Shown here: positions 10,893 to 19,557 of the stretch, one piece after another
Position numbering within the stretch: the first letter of the stretch is position 1
Layout: each line of letters starts with the position of its first letter
Source of the DNA: Sulfuricurvum sp.
Lineage (GTDB): Bacteria; Campylobacterota; Campylobacteria; Campylobacterales; Sulfurimonadaceae
NCBI RefSeq assembly: GCF_028688295.1
Contig: NZ_JAQTYM010000005.1
Location: forward strand, 1-64,000
Direction of reading: 5' to 3'
DNA: 64,000 nucleotides
Notes under the pieces: model-generated
What the model saw: only the letters and a program-made list of their open reading frames with translations
Told to the model about the DNA's origin: nothing
The model's database searches: none
Program-made: the position numbers and the translations under genes

Positions 10893-11121
10893 GCTCCAGA
10901 TGGAGTGTAGATGAGCGGGTGATGTAGATGTGCCATAGTGCCTCATCCTCCATGACGCTGAGGTATCGACCGCCGTTTTTGGTGATGATCTCAAACAACG
11001 GGATCGGCTCACGGCGGTGGATCATGTGAATCACCTCGTCAGCGTGTAGTTTTTTAAACGCAGAGACGGCCATCTCCAGCGGAACCGGATGGTCGAGCTC
11101 GCGGGTATCTAGGAGGATCAC
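10879..11121 (-). CDS. DUF2249-like small protein
   Basis: LDTRELDHPVPLEMAVSAFKKLHADEVIHMIHRREPIPLFEI. Confidence 0.75.
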   Translation of the reverse strand: MILLDTRELDHPVPLEMAVSAFKKLHADEVIHMIHRREPIPLFEIITKNGGRYLSVMEDEALWHIYITRSSTLHLEHEYV

Positions 11122-11552
11122 GGCTCCATACCTTTTAGGGTTTGAACCATCAGTTCTGCGTCCCCTCCGAGGGCGCGATCGATCATCGGATAGAGCATTT
11201 GTTCCTCTTTCATATTGTGCTGTTGGAGCATGATCATCATCGATTCTCCGATTCCGAAAAAATCGTCATGACGATTTTCATTCAAGGCGCTTTTCATCGA
11301 TTCGAGTAAACTGCGTAGCTGTTGGTGCTCGTAGCGCATCATTTGTGTCGGTCCCCCCATCATCCCTGTCCGTTTTTCGAAGGCGATAAAGAGCTCACGC
11401 TCCTCCATATCGAAATGGTGATTGGTCGCTTGGTAGAACGATTCAAACAGTGTTGCGGCTTCTTCAGTTTTTTTATCAGCGAGCGCGTTTTCCGCTTCGG
11501 TAAAAAGATGATCACATGAACGATGATCCTCACGCATAAATTCTAAAATCAT
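11118..11552 (-). CDS. hemerythrin HHE-domain protein
   Basis: REDHRSCDHLF, HHFDMEERELF, YEHQQLR, HNMKEEQMLYPMID; start at 11552 chosen for the GGGGATA SD. Confidence 0.9.
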   Translation of the reverse strand: MILEFMREDHRSCDHLFTEAENALADKKTEEAATLFESFYQATNHHFDMEERELFIAFEKRTGMMGGPTQMMRYEHQQLRSLLESMKSALNENRHDDFFGIGESMMIMLQQHNMKEEQMLYPMIDRALGGDAELMVQTLKGMEP

Positions 11553-11724
11553 TACTATCCCCTTGATTATATTGTAACGATAGTATAAAGGGAATGGGTG
11601 AGATAACTCTTGATCGATATCAAGATAAAAAATAATCATCTTCATCTTTGAGAGAGAGGATCTATTAACGTTTTTGTATTAAAGACACACTATAATACCC
11701 AAACACTTTTCCAAAAGGAACTTT

Positions 11725-12252
11725 ATGAAACTCTCTCTCGCTCTTGCCTCACTTGTTATCTCTTCATCATTCGTTTTTGCTGCCCCTGCTACACTTGCTA
11801 CGATCAACGGTAAAGCGATAACTACTAGCGATGCTAACACTTTTGTTAACAAAGCAATGGGTGGGATGAGTTATGAAAAACTCGATGCAAAAATGAAACG
11901 TCAAGTGGTCGAACAACTCATTAACCAAGAACTGGTTAAAACAGAAGTGACTAAAAGCGGCATCCAAAATACACCAGCATTTAAAGCGCAATACGCCGCA
12001 TTGAAAAATGATTTAGCGGTTGATATGTGGATGAAACAACAAATGGGGAAAATCAGCGTTACCGATAAAGAGGCGCAAACGTTTTATGATGCTAATAAAG
12101 ACAAAATGAAGCAAGGGGATAAAACGGTCCCTTTTGAAGCGGCAAAAAGAGAAATTGTACAATTTATCAAGCTCGAAAAATTCAAAGCGCACATGAATAA
12201 AACTACCGATACTCTGCGCAAAGCTGCAAAAGTAGAAATAAAAGTACCGTGA
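11725..12252 (+). CDS. SurA-N-like periplasmic chaperone/foldase
   Basis: Signal peptide then ATINGKAITTSDANTFV...QVVEQLINQELV. Confidence 0.75.
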   Translation: MKLSLALASLVISSSFVFAAPATLATINGKAITTSDANTFVNKAMGGMSYEKLDAKMKRQVVEQLINQELVKTEVTKSGIQNTPAFKAQYAALKNDLAVDMWMKQQMGKISVTDKEAQTFYDANKDKMKQGDKTVPFEAAKREIVQFIKLEKFKAHMNKTTDTLRKAAKVEIKVP

Positions 12253-12264
12253 GCCCCTGCTCAC
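12249..12264. terminator. short GC hairpin after SurA-like gene
   Basis: GTGAGC CCCT GCTCAC between convergent genes. Confidence 0.5.
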
Positions 12265-12295
12265 GCACTAATTACTACTCTTTAACCACTATTTT

Positions 12296-12691
12296 TCACC
12301 CTCTCGCCGCTAATCCTATCGCCAGTGCACGTTCAATCTCATCCCCATAATCGGGATTTTTGCTTCTCAATGTTTTTTCAAACTTTAAAATCAGTTTCGA
12401 ATCCGTTTTCGGATGAGTACAAAGCGCTTCGAGGAGATGTTTGTAGCTACCGATACTATGGGTATTAATCGTTGAGAAACGCTCTAAAATCAGATTGATG
12501 GCGCGATTGAGCTCGGACGCACTAGAGGTGCTGTTTTTGATGATCGCACTGAGGGTTTCAAAGGTTTCGATTGATGCAGGAGTTACATTTGGGGGAGGTT
12601 TCTTTTTATTGCTCCAGACGTACAGAGCAACCAGTCCGATAAGAAGGAACAACAGTCCCACAATGGTGAGAATTAAATTTACAGTAATCAT
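12296..12691 (-). CDS. hypothetical protein with N-terminal TM
   Basis: 131-aa ORF, N-terminal hydrophobic anchor. Confidence 0.65.
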   Translation of the reverse strand: MITVNLILTIVGLLFLLIGLVALYVWSNKKKPPPNVTPASIETFETLSAIIKNSTSSASELNRAINLILERFSTINTHSIGSYKHLLEALCTHPKTDSKLILKFEKTLRSKNPDYGDEIERALAIGLAARG

Positions 12692-12754
12692 GTTTAGGTT
12701 TCTTTATAAAGTGAAGTAGAGGTATTGTAGCGAAAAAGGGATGAATTAAAATGG

Positions 12755-12772
12755 CTCCCGCAAATGCGGGAG
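12755..12772. terminator. terminator-like hairpin downstream of the porin
   Basis: Perfect CTCCCGCA AA TGCGGGAG. Confidence 0.65.
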
Positions 12773-12797
12773 AAAAGGAGAATGAGCTATTAAAGGA

Positions 12798-14162
12798 TTA
12801 CCATTTTAATTCGGTAGTCAACATATACACATCTTTAGATGCTCCAGTATCTGTACCAGCTGCATTTTCTTCATCGATATATTTTGCCGTACCGATGAAA
12901 CTTACGTTTTTGTTATATTTATATGCAAGAGCAGCAATTTTTTTAGTACCTTCGTATGAAAGTGTTGTTACTCCTGCTGCTGTTTTGTTCTCTTTTTTAT
13001 AATCATCGTAACGACCGATGATGGTCCAATCGGTAAATGGACGGATTTCAGCATTGATTGAGAATAAATCGTATTCAGAGTCAGTACCTGAAGCGATACG
13101 AACATCATCATCTGCCTTTACATATTGTGCTGCTAACAAAAATTCTGGTTGGTTATAGACTGCATGGATACCGTAGAATGTACGATCGTATTCAGCTGCA
13201 TCACCGATAGCAATGTTGTCATCTTTATGATTGTGTGAAACAATACCCATTGTAGAGATATTTAAATAACTATCTTTTGTTCGATCGTTTTTACCAATTT
13301 TTTTACCACTTCCGATCAAGTGACCTGTAAGGCGCCATTCAACAGAGAGCTTAGAATCATTTTGTTGGTTACCTGCTTTTTTATCTGCATGGTACCCTTC
13401 ACCATTGAAAACACCGATTTCAGAGCTGAAGTTTTCAGTTTTAGTTTTAAAGTTTACTCCAAAATCCGCAGAGTTAATAAGGTCAACACCCGATTCAGTT
13501 GGAGTTGATTTTTCTTCCAAAGCAACTTTGTTGAATGAACGGTAATGCCATGCATTGTGCTCTTCATAGTCGATCCATGGACGGTGAACGATACCCGCTT
13601 CTACACCTGTATATGGAAGAACGTTATCCAAATAGAGGTATGCGTATTTGATAAATACATCTGCGTAACCACCACCTTGAGAAGTTTTCAAATCACCGCC
13701 TTCAGGAAGTGTACCTGTATCAGATGACAACTCTTTTGTTGTATCCATAGTTACACGAGCGTAATCTTTGTCATTAAAAAATGCTTTTACTTGAACGTAG
13801 TTACGACGCATTTCAAAACCAGATGAACGCCCTTTTGTAGAACTTTTGGTCTCTGGATCAGCTGTTGTAAATCCTAGGTAATGAGTTCCGCTAAACTCAA
13901 GAGTTTTTGCTTTAGATTTTACATTGGTGTATTTTTTAGCCGCATCTTTGTACTCTGAAAAGCTAGATTCGATTTCACGATCAGCCATGTCAACAGTTTT
14001 TGCGTCAACGAAATCGCCCATCTCCACGCGGCCTTCGCCCGGAGTTGTATAAACTTGTCCTGTTTTAGGATCACTGTAGAGGGTCAAAGCATCTGCTGAT
14101 GCAACGCCACTGATCATCGCCGCAGCAAGGGCTGATAATGCAACTTTTTTCATAAGAATCAC
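12798..14162 (-). CDS. outer-membrane porin, candidate phosphate-regulated
   Basis: Signal peptide, beta-barrel composition, C-terminal aromatic TELKW; Pho-box-like promoter upstream; same strand as pstS. Confidence 0.8.
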   Translation of the reverse strand: MILMKKVALSALAAAMISGVASADALTLYSDPKTGQVYTTPGEGRVEMGDFVDAKTVDMADREIESSFSEYKDAAKKYTNVKSKAKTLEFSGTHYLGFTTADPETKSSTKGRSSGFEMRRNYVQVKAFFNDKDYARVTMDTTKELSSDTGTLPEGGDLKTSQGGGYADVFIKYAYLYLDNVLPYTGVEAGIVHRPWIDYEEHNAWHYRSFNKVALEEKSTPTESGVDLINSADFGVNFKTKTENFSSEIGVFNGEGYHADKKAGNQQNDSKLSVEWRLTGHLIGSGKKIGKNDRTKDSYLNISTMGIVSHNHKDDNIAIGDAAEYDRTFYGIHAVYNQPEFLLAAQYVKADDDVRIASGTDSEYDLFSINAEIRPFTDWTIIGRYDDYKKENKTAAGVTTLSYEGTKKIAALAYKYNKNVSFIGTAKYIDEENAAGTDTGASKDVYMLTTELKW

Positions 14163-14182
14163 TCCTGTTTTTTAGTGGTGTC

Positions 14183-14221
14183 ATTGTAGAGAAATTTGAT
14201 TACATGATTGTTACATTACAG
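14183..14221 (-). promoter_or_regulatory. Pho-box-like element + -10 for the porin
   Basis: Minus strand CTGTAATGTAA CAATCATGTAA tcaaatttctc TACAAT. Confidence 0.6.
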
Positions 14222-14356
14222 AATGATTACGATAAGGAAAATGAATAAAGAACAAGGGGATGAAAACGAAAATAATGCTCCACTGAACGCATACGCAAGG
14301 ACAATGGAGCTAAACTTAAGGAATTGAAGAAGGAGAATGAACGTTGGGCCTGATTA

Positions 14357-14401
14357 GGACACCTTTAAAGACACCGAGGTGTTTTTAGAGGTGGCTTTTT
14401 T
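14357..14401 (+). terminator. Rho-independent terminator on + strand with no upstream + strand CDS
   Basis: ~18-bp hairpin GGACACCTTTAAAGACACC-GA-GGTGTTTTTAGAGGTGGC followed by TTTTTT. Confidence 0.75.
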
Positions 14402-14404
14402 GTC

Positions 14405-14452
14405 ATTGCGGACATGATCCGCAATCTATAGATCCTGAATCAAGTTCAGGAT
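14405..14452. repeat. tandem pair of perfect palindromes (REP-like)
   Basis: ATTGCGGA-CATGA-TCCGCAAT and ATCCTGAA-TCAAG-TTCAGGAT. Confidence 0.65.
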
Positions 14453-14470
14453 GACCGTTTTAGAGAAAAA

Positions 14471-15472
14471 TTATTTACTTTCTGCCCAGTATTGACGAAC
14501 AAGATTTGTTGCATCAATTGAGAGAGGGATATATCCTAATTTTTCAGCCGCTTTATCACCGTTACGGAATGAGTGATCAAAAAATGCAATAGTTTGTTTA
14601 TTGATATCGGCTGTTTCACGTGGCATCAAGATATAGGTTGCTGCTACGATTGGATACGTAGAATCACCTTGACCTGCTACAAGTGAACCATAGAAGTGGT
14701 CTTTTTTCGTCCATGATGCTTTGTCGATTGCATTTTGGAAGTTTGTTTTGCGAGCAGTGACCCATTTACCGCTAGCGGTTTGAAGTGTTGCTGCTGAGAG
14801 GTTATTTTTCTCTTTATATGCGTTTTCGATATAACCGATAGAGTAAGGAGTTTCTTTAACGATGTTTGTTACACCCTCATTCCCTTTTCCGCCGACACCG
14901 GTTGCCCAACCGATCGCTTTACCGGTTCCGAATTTGCTTTTCCACATTGGAGAAACATTGCTCAAATAATCCGTAAATACGTGAGTCGTTCCTGATCCGT
15001 CAGAACGGTGAGCAACAATGATTTTTTTCGCCGGAAGATTAAGTCCTGCATTGTCAGCAACGATTTTCGGATCGTTCCACATGGTGATAGTACCTGCAAA
15101 GATTTCAGCAACAACGCTGTTTTTAAGTTTCAACGCTTCATCTTTAACACCAGGGATGTTATGCGCTACTGCGATTGATCCGAAAACTGCCGGGAATTGG
15201 TACAATTTTGCTTTGTCTAACTCTTTTGGTGTCAATGGAGCATCGGTCGCACCGAATTGCACAACGCGTTCAGTAATTTGTTTGATACCGCCGCCTGAAC
15301 CGATTGATTGGTAGTTAACACGAGTTTTGGTCGCTTTTTGGTAGTTATATGCCCAGTCGTAATAACATGGAGCCGGGAAGGTAGCACCCGCACCGTTGAT
15401 TTTGTCTGCCGCGATCATCGATGATGCTGCTACTGCTGCGATCACCAAACCTTTTGTTATGTTTCTAAGCAT
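14471..15472 (-). CDS. pstS: phosphate ABC transporter substrate-binding protein PstS
   Basis: INGAGATFPAPCYYDW, GSGGGIKQI, HRSDGSGTTHVFTDYLS. Confidence 0.96.
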   Translation of the reverse strand: MLRNITKGLVIAAVAASSMIAADKINGAGATFPAPCYYDWAYNYQKATKTRVNYQSIGSGGGIKQITERVVQFGATDAPLTPKELDKAKLYQFPAVFGSIAVAHNIPGVKDEALKLKNSVVAEIFAGTITMWNDPKIVADNAGLNLPAKKIIVAHRSDGSGTTHVFTDYLSNVSPMWKSKFGTGKAIGWATGVGGKGNEGVTNIVKETPYSIGYIENAYKEKNNLSAATLQTASGKWVTARKTNFQNAIDKASWTKKDHFYGSLVAGQGDSTYPIVAATYILMPRETADINKQTIAFFDHSFRNGDKAAEKLGYIPLSIDATNLVRQYWAESK

Positions 15473-15504
15473 AATAGAATCCTTTAGGAATTTTTGATGG
15501 CGGT

Positions 15505-15543
15505 ATTGTAGAACTACCGGGTAACGAAACGATTACAAAAGGG
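15505..15543 (-). promoter_or_regulatory. Pho-box-like element + -10 for pstS
   Basis: Minus strand CCCTTTTGTAA TCGTTTCGTTA cccggtagttc TACAAT. Confidence 0.6.
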
Positions 15544-15547
15544 CCTT

Positions 15548-15586
15548 AGTGTTTGTAATCTCTCGGTTATAAACCATTGTTATAAT
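15548..15586 (+). promoter_or_regulatory. Pho-box-like element + -10 for phoU-phoB-phoR
   Basis: AGTGTTTGTAA TCTCTCGGTTA taaaccattgt TATAAT. Confidence 0.6.
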
Positions 15587-15617
15587 CGCGCACATCATTT
15601 ATATCAAAGGCGCACCA

Positions 15618-16289
15618 ATGCTACCACGCTATGAAAACAAACTTAACGAAATCCGTTCAATGATTTCACTCATGCTTTCTCAAATCATCCAATCGAGTGA
15701 AGAGACGCTTAAAGCATTTGAGACCGATAACACTGAATTGTATGAAACATCCCGCACATATATTAAAAATATTCAAGCCGAAGCGAATAAAATCGATAAC
15801 GAAATCATTAAAACATTTGCCCTCTTCGGACCGGAAGCGGATGAACTGCGTCTGCTCGTGGCATATCTGAAAATGACCAATGAAATCGACCGTATTGGTG
15901 ATGGGCTCAAAAAATACAGCAAACGTCTCCATGATCATTGCATGGGGGGATGTGATATGTCTGTTTTGACCAATGCGATTATTCAATTGCACAAAACGAC
16001 GATCAATGCGTTACAATACATTGCAGAATGTTTGAGTGATATTGATGCGTGCGATGCGGATGATATTTACCGTAAAGTAATGGTAGAAGAGTCTAAAAAT
16101 GACGATCTTTTCTCGATTATGGAAAAAGAGCTCTTGAATCTTATCATCGACGCGGATGAGCTCGCCGTTGAGTACGTTAGAGTGTTGGGGACATTGCGTA
16201 AACTGGAACGAATCGGTGATCGTACGGTTAATATTGCGTCATTGATGCTTTATGCACAAAAAGGTGGAGAACTAAACCTTCATAATTAG
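15618..16289 (+). CDS. phoU: phosphate signaling protein PhoU
   Basis: Two PhoU helical repeats (EIDRIGDGLKKYSKRL, LRKLERIGDRTVNIA). Confidence 0.92.
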   Translation: MLPRYENKLNEIRSMISLMLSQIIQSSEETLKAFETDNTELYETSRTYIKNIQAEANKIDNEIIKTFALFGPEADELRLLVAYLKMTNEIDRIGDGLKKYSKRLHDHCMGGCDMSVLTNAIIQLHKTTINALQYIAECLSDIDACDADDIYRKVMVEESKNDDLFSIMEKELLNLIIDADELAVEYVRVLGTLRKLERIGDRTVNIASLMLYAQKGGELNLHN

Positions 16290-16336
16290 TTCTGTAGATG
16301 CGTAAGTATTCAAAATTTATTCAAAAGAGGCTAGCG

Positions 16337-17011
16337 GTGGAGACACTGATACTGATTGTCGAAGATGAACAAGACATATTAGAACTGATGGAGTATCACT
16401 TGGGAAAAGAGGGGTATGAGACCATCGGTTTTCTCAACACAAAACACGTCGTTAATGCTCTCGAAGAAGAGAGAGTAGACCTTATTTTGATGGATCGTAA
16501 TCTCCCCGGTGCCGAGGGATCTGAATTTGTGGAGTCGCTTCGCAAACGGGGGATACAAACACCGGTTATTTTTGTCAGTGCAAAACAAAAAGATGAAGAT
16601 ATCGAACAAGGTTTCGAGCGTGGAGGAGATGACTATATTACCAAACCCTTTAGCATGAAAGAGTTGGTTTTACGGGTCAAAGCGATTTTACGCCGTACCC
16701 AAAAACGTCCGAATGAAGGTCTTTTAACCTATCGTGATATCACGCTCAACCTTGGGGCGCGTACCGTAGTGATTGAGGCAAATCCAGTAGAACTCACAAA
16801 ACTCGAATTTGATCTTTTACATGCACTTATTGTCAATGAAAACGTTGTACTGGAACGCGATTATCTCTTGGAACATGTTTGGGGAAGCGATGAAGTGTAT
16901 CAAGACCGCACTGTTAATGTTGCCATCAATCGCCTAAAAGAAAAAATAGACCCGGATAAAAGTAAAGAATATATCAAAACCGTGCGGGGAGTTGGTTACA
17001 CACTGTGCTAA
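16337..17011 (+). CDS. phoB: PhoB-like response regulator
   Basis: LILIVEDEQDILELMEYHL receiver, GGDDYITKPFSMKELVLRVKAILRR, winged helix C-terminus; GTG start at 16337 with AGAGG SD favoured over 16298. Confidence 0.9.
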   Translation: METLILIVEDEQDILELMEYHLGKEGYETIGFLNTKHVVNALEEERVDLILMDRNLPGAEGSEFVESLRKRGIQTPVIFVSAKQKDEDIEQGFERGGDDYITKPFSMKELVLRVKAILRRTQKRPNEGLLTYRDITLNLGARTVVIEANPVELTKLEFDLLHALIVNENVVLERDYLLEHVWGSDEVYQDRTVNVAINRLKEKIDPDKSKEYIKTVRGVGYTLC

Positions 17012-18417
17012 GGATCCATCAGCTTTTTTTCCTCAATGTTTTAGGTCTTTTTGTCGCAGCACTCTTTGTTGCTTCGCTTATTAGTTATTTTACCCTTAAA
17101 TCGATGATCATCCAGGACAGCGAAGAGCGACTGGTACAAAATATTAATCTTCTGAACCCTCTGATAAGTATAACCAAAGATTATGATCGTTTTGTGGCGC
17201 AAGCTTCGGGAAGAACTTTTCTTCGTGTGACCATTATCGATGAAGATGGGACGGTTATTGCCGAGAGCGATGCGGATAAAAATACGATGGAGAACCATTC
17301 TGGACGTATTGAGGTGATGCACGCGATGACTCAGCCTTATGGGGTGGCTATCCGCTATTCGAACACCGTAAAAAATGATTTTATCTATGTTGCCCACAAA
17401 ATTGTGACCCCTGATAAAACATTTTATCTCCGTTTAGCGATGAGCCTTGATAGTGTGATGGACCATTTTTATCTCCTCTGGATTAAACTTGTCGGGGCGT
17501 TTGGTATTTTGGTCGTTATCGCCCTTATCATTGCCTACAATATCTCTAAAAAAACCCGTTATGACATCCAGCAGATTACCCATTATCTCGATCAAATATC
17601 GGCTAAAAACTATCAAGTCATTCTTAAGCCAGAGTATTTCCGCGAATTTTTACAAATCTCGATCATGCTCAAAAATTTGGTTAAAAAGCTCCAAAATCGA
17701 GATAAACAAAAGCGTAAACATACCGCCAAGCTCCGATTAATCAACAAACAGCAAAATGATATCCTCTCAGCTATCAGCCATGAGTTTAAAAATCCGATTG
17801 CCGCGATTATGGGTTATGCGGAAACACTGCAAGATGATTTACATCTCGATCCCAAAATACGGGCTAAATTTCTCGATAAAATTCTCTCCAATACCCACCG
17901 TGTTACACTGATGCTCGATCGGCTTGCCCTCTCTGTGAAACTCGAAAATAATGATCTTTCGATTAAGCCTTCGAGGTTTGAACTCTCCGAAGCATGTCAT
18001 GATTCTATATCAATTTTACAGGCTAAATACCCTGGACGTACCATTCGCTATGAAGGGGTTTCAAAGAGTGTATTTGCCGATAAGACGATGATTGAGCTGA
18101 TCCTCACTAATCTCATCGATAATGCCCTCAAATACTCTGAAGAAGAGGTGGTCGTTAGGCTCAGCGAGAGCACGCTCAGTATTTGTGACAAAGGAATCGG
18201 AATTGCCCCTAGTGAACTCGATAAAATTACTTCCAAGTTTTACCGTGTTCAAAAAAATCGTTGGGACAACTCGATGGGGCTAGGGCTCTCTATCGTTAGC
18301 TATATCCTCAAATTGCATGATTCAGAACTGCGGATAGAAAGTACATTCGGGCTCGGTTCAACATTTAGTTTTTCACTTACCAATTTCATCGAGAAAAAGA
18401 AAATAACCAAAAAATGA
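17005..18417 (+). CDS. phoR: PhoR-like sensor histidine kinase
   Basis: TM-periplasmic-TM, ISHEFKNPIAAIMGYAETL H-box, LILTNLIDNALKYS N-box, G boxes. Confidence 0.9.
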   Translation: MLRIHQLFFLNVLGLFVAALFVASLISYFTLKSMIIQDSEERLVQNINLLNPLISITKDYDRFVAQASGRTFLRVTIIDEDGTVIAESDADKNTMENHSGRIEVMHAMTQPYGVAIRYSNTVKNDFIYVAHKIVTPDKTFYLRLAMSLDSVMDHFYLLWIKLVGAFGILVVIALIIAYNISKKTRYDIQQITHYLDQISAKNYQVILKPEYFREFLQISIMLKNLVKKLQNRDKQKRKHTAKLRLINKQQNDILSAISHEFKNPIAAIMGYAETLQDDLHLDPKIRAKFLDKILSNTHRVTLMLDRLALSVKLENNDLSIKPSRFELSEACHDSISILQAKYPGRTIRYEGVSKSVFADKTMIELILTNLIDNALKYSEEEVVVRLSESTLSICDKGIGIAPSELDKITSKFYRVQKNRWDNSMGLGLSIVSYILKLHDSELRIESTFGLGSTFSFSLTNFIEKKKITKK

Positions 18418-19511
18418 TCCCACTCCCTCTTTGTTTGGTAAAACTCATCGAACATTTATCCGCTGAGGGGATTAAAGCTATTTTTGTCGGCGGATTTGTC
18501 CGCGATTATTTTACCGGACACGCTACTGCTGATTTGGATATTGAGCTTTATGGAGTTACCTCTCTCGAAGCACTTGAAACCCTCCTAAGACCTTTTGGAA
18601 AATTGGGGCTTTACGGTAAAAGTTTCGGTGTTCTAAAGCTCTCCTATGAGGGCTATTCGATCGATTTTGCACCGCCACGAACCGAATCTAAATCGGGATT
18701 CGGGCATAAAGGGTTTGAGGTACTTTGGGTGAGTGAACTCGATTTTGCATCGGCTGCTCGTCGTCGCGATTTTACCATTAACGCGATCGGTTACGACCCC
18801 ATAACACAATCACTTCTCGATCCTTATAACGGAGTAGGAGATTTAAACGCTAAAATCCTCCGTTGCGTTGACCCTGAAACGTTTGTCGATGATCCCCTGC
18901 GGATATTACGTGCGATACAATTTGCCGCACGTTTTACATTGACGTGTGATGAGCAGCTTTTGCTCTTGTGTCAGAGTATGATCGCCAAGGGTGCCCTCGA
19001 AGAACTCCCGAAAGAGCGGATTTTTGAGGAGATTAAAAAACTGCTTATCCTCTCAAATACCCCCTCGATCGGATTACGTCTTTTGGAGAGTTTTGGGGGT
19101 AGGAGACTCTTTGGTGTGTTTGATGAAGAGGCATGGGATGAGACATTGACACGCGTTGATCAGTTAGCCCAACAAACATACGACACGCCGCAGGAGCGTT
19201 TAACGTTTCTTCTCGCTGCCTTGCTTCTCCATTGCGATGATCCAATTGGTGTGTTGGAACGCATTACGTTTCACCATAGCTTAGCGATGCGTGTTCTCAA
19301 AATAATCATGCATGCGCGCAAATGGGGAACTCTCTCACAACCGCCTATACCACTTCTGATGGGGCGAGATTTAATTGCTCACGGGTTGTCACCCTCGGAA
19401 TCATTTAAAACCATTTTAGACGCGGCTTACGAAGCACAGTTGAATCAGTTGTTTAGCAGCCGCGATCAAGCCCTGGTGTGGCTAAAGAGGTACTTGGTAA
19501 CGGAGTCGTAA
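18414..19511 (+). CDS. CCA tRNA nucleotidyltransferase / poly(A) polymerase family protein
   Basis: FVGGFVRDYFTGHATADLDIELYG, RRRDFTINAIGYD, DPLRILRAIQFAARF. Confidence 0.9.
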   Translation: MIPLPLCLVKLIEHLSAEGIKAIFVGGFVRDYFTGHATADLDIELYGVTSLEALETLLRPFGKLGLYGKSFGVLKLSYEGYSIDFAPPRTESKSGFGHKGFEVLWVSELDFASAARRRDFTINAIGYDPITQSLLDPYNGVGDLNAKILRCVDPETFVDDPLRILRAIQFAARFTLTCDEQLLLLCQSMIAKGALEELPKERIFEEIKKLLILSNTPSIGLRLLESFGGRRLFGVFDEEAWDETLTRVDQLAQQTYDTPQERLTFLLAALLLHCDDPIGVLERITFHHSLAMRVLKIIMHARKWGTLSQPPIPLLMGRDLIAHGLSPSESFKTILDAAYEAQLNQLFSSRDQALVWLKRYLVTES

Positions 19512-19528
19512 TCATCATAGTCTAAAAT
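19490..19528 (+). promoter_or_regulatory. Pho-box-like element + -10 for pstCAB, overlapping the end of the upstream CDS
   Basis: GTACTTGGTAA CGGAGTCGTAA tcatcatagtc TAAAAT. Confidence 0.5.
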
Positions 19529-19557
19529 TGCACATATTTTTTAGGATAAGGCTTGGC

